Below are positions 63,271 through 64,000 of a DNA stretch of 64,000 nucleotides, piece by piece; the stretch's first letter is position 1; each line of letters starts with the position of its first letter. Position numbers and translations under genes: made by a program. Origin of the DNA: Salegentibacter flavus (GTDB taxonomy: Bacteria; Bacteroidota; Bacteroidia; Flavobacteriales; Flavobacteriaceae); assembly GCF_900115145.1 (NCBI RefSeq), contig NZ_FOVL01000013.1, positions 1 to 64,000 on the forward strand, in the 5' to 3' direction. The notes beneath the pieces were generated by a model. The model ran no database searches. It worked only from the letters and a program-made list of their open reading frames with translations, and was not told the origin of the DNA.

Positions 63271-63357
63271 TTCCGAATATTTAATATCCCGAATTATATT
63301 ATACCGAACGAAGTGATTACTTCCGAATTATATGCACCTTTGACGATTCGGTATAAT
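63271..63357 (+). promoter_or_regulatory. Cluster of CCGAAT boxes with an 11-bp inverted repeat
   Basis: TTCCGAATAT (63271-63280), CCCGAATTATAT (63288-63299) and TTCCGAATTATAT (63321-63333) repeat in one direction. ATTATACCGAA (63298-63308) and TTCGGTATAAT (63347-63357) form a perfect 11-bp inverted repeat. A small hairpin, GAAGT-GATT-ACTTC (63310-63323), lies inside. The cluster ends 29 bp before the last gene. It could be a multi-site operator or a structured leader. Confidence 0.45.
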
Positions 63358-63385
63358 TAGTTTTTAACATAATTTAATATTTAAA

Positions 63386-64000
63386 TTGAAAAATTCTCTT
63401 TGGTTAGTGTTTTCTTTTTTTGTTTTCAGTAATTCCGTCCTTTTTGCTCAAGTGGAATTTAAACCGGGTTATATGGTTGATTTGAAGTCGGATACCCTCC
63501 GTGGGTTCATCAAGGAAGGCTCCGATGCCCGCCTGGCTAAAAGCTTTACTTTTAAAACCAGTTTAAAGGCTTCTGCCTTCAAAGTATATACCCCGGAAGA
63601 ACTTGTAGGCTTTGGTTTTGAAAACGGGAGGAACTTCAAAACGCAAAAAAGTGATCTGATAAATTACCCCGGATTTGTATTTGCTAAAAGACTGATAAAG
63701 GGAAAAACAGATCTCTATGTATGGAGGAAAAAGAGCCAGGCAAAACCCGATATGTTTATCACCAATAATGAAATTGACAAGACCGTACATTTGATAAACC
63801 CCTCTAAAAAAAATGTCACTTCTGAAGACGGTAAAAAATTCAGTCGTAAAGACAGGAAGTACCTAGGTTTGTTATACAGTATTAAAACAGAACAGCAGGA
63901 TCAAAATCGCAAAGAGGTCAGGTACAGCGAAAAAAAGATTTACGAAGACCTTCTAAATTATAATTTGCAGTTTTCTGAAGATTACCCGGTTTCTGAATAT
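63386..64000 (+). CDS. Secreted protein of unknown function, partial (runs off the right edge)
   Basis: A TTG at 63386 opens a frame of 205 codons that stays open to the window edge; no ATG lies upstream in frame. The N-terminus LKNSLWLVFSFFVFSNSVLFAQ is a signal peptide, with cleavage after FAQ. The mature part begins VEFKPGYMVDLKSDTLRGFI and is basic and beta-rich (KSFTFKTSLKASAFKVYTPE). I recognise a general likeness to secreted proteins of Bacteroidota with a C-terminal beta-barrel, but the rest is outside the window. Confidence 0.7.
   Translation, partial: MKNSLWLVFSFFVFSNSVLFAQVEFKPGYMVDLKSDTLRGFIKEGSDARLAKSFTFKTSLKASAFKVYTPEELVGFGFENGRNFKTQKSDLINYPGFVFAKRLIKGKTDLYVWRKKSQAKPDMFITNNEIDKTVHLINPSKKNVTSEDGKKFSRKDRKYLGLLYSIKTEQQDQNRKEVRYSEKKIYEDLLNYNLQFSEDYPVSEY

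Overview
The window is a piece of a Bacteroidota chromosome, almost certainly a marine-type Flavobacteriaceae (Gramella/Christiangramia, Salegentibacter or Zunongwangia kind). The family assignment rests on recognised gene families, not on a search: a PorV-like type IX secretion protein, SusC/TonB-type beta-barrel proteins, CarboxypepD_reg-like, GSCFA, DUF2797, DUF4230, DUF4136 and DUF5522 proteins, a FolK-deoxynucleoside kinase fusion, promoters of the TTTG-N18-TAnnTTTG type, and an almost complete lack of Shine-Dalgarno sequences. Most of it is ordinary, moderately AT-rich core chromosome.

Layout. (1) 1-2687 is the right end of an integrative element: an edge-truncated excisionase-type HTH gene, a two-helix membrane protein, a tyrosine recombinase, and a 50-base 3' fragment of tRNA-Leu(UAG) that marks the attachment site. 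(2) 3100-7269 holds an OFA-family transporter, hemG, a tRNA-Val(GAC), an AT-rich HEPN-like gene that looks acquired, and a membrane-anchored alpha/beta hydrolase. (3) 7460-12673 is a TetR-controlled export operon (TetR, ABC exporter, HlyD-type adaptor, TolC-type channel) whose ABC protein has lost most ATPase signature residues. (4) 12838-24000 carries a cytochrome c lipoprotein, a tandem universal stress protein with an FNR/CRP-like box upstream, an rRNA/tRNA methyltransferase, an M1 aminopeptidase, a small DksA-type zinc finger protein, a secreted CarboxypepD_reg protein, a conserved protein of unknown function, a SulP transporter and cyclopropane-fatty-acid synthase. (5) 23732-28888 has era and der, followed by an outer-membrane beta-barrel protein with a structured leader or ECF-type promoter. 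(6) 28985-32132 is a tight operon M23 peptidase / MerR / LemA / TPM / TPM. (7) 32263-44825 carries alaS, a GSCFA protein, a DUF4230 protein preceded by three strong hairpins, aromatic amino acid hydroxylase, hutU with a small Cys-rich partner, and a run PLP deaminase / glucosaminidase-LysM lipoprotein / hemL. (8) 45320-51096 is a 1530-residue mosaic surface adhesin with its own PorV-like outer-membrane protein. (9) 51147-64000 has a GH3-family enzyme, DUF2797, a dispersed palindromic repeat, a large AsmA-like protein, a frameshifted queuosine-precursor transporter, the FolK-dNK fusion, a SpoU methyltransferase, a tricorn-type S41 protease, two small proteins, and a secreted protein cut by the window edge.

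The points most worth following are the adhesin/PorV pair, whose immunoglobulin-like repeats are interrupted by two inserted domains; the degenerate ABC exporter ATPase; the 7-bp tandem duplication that breaks the queuosine transporter; and three candidate structured RNAs or operators at 26044-26130, 35905-36065 and 63271-63357. No CRISPR array, complete insertion sequence, rRNA operon or obvious multi-gene defence island was seen.
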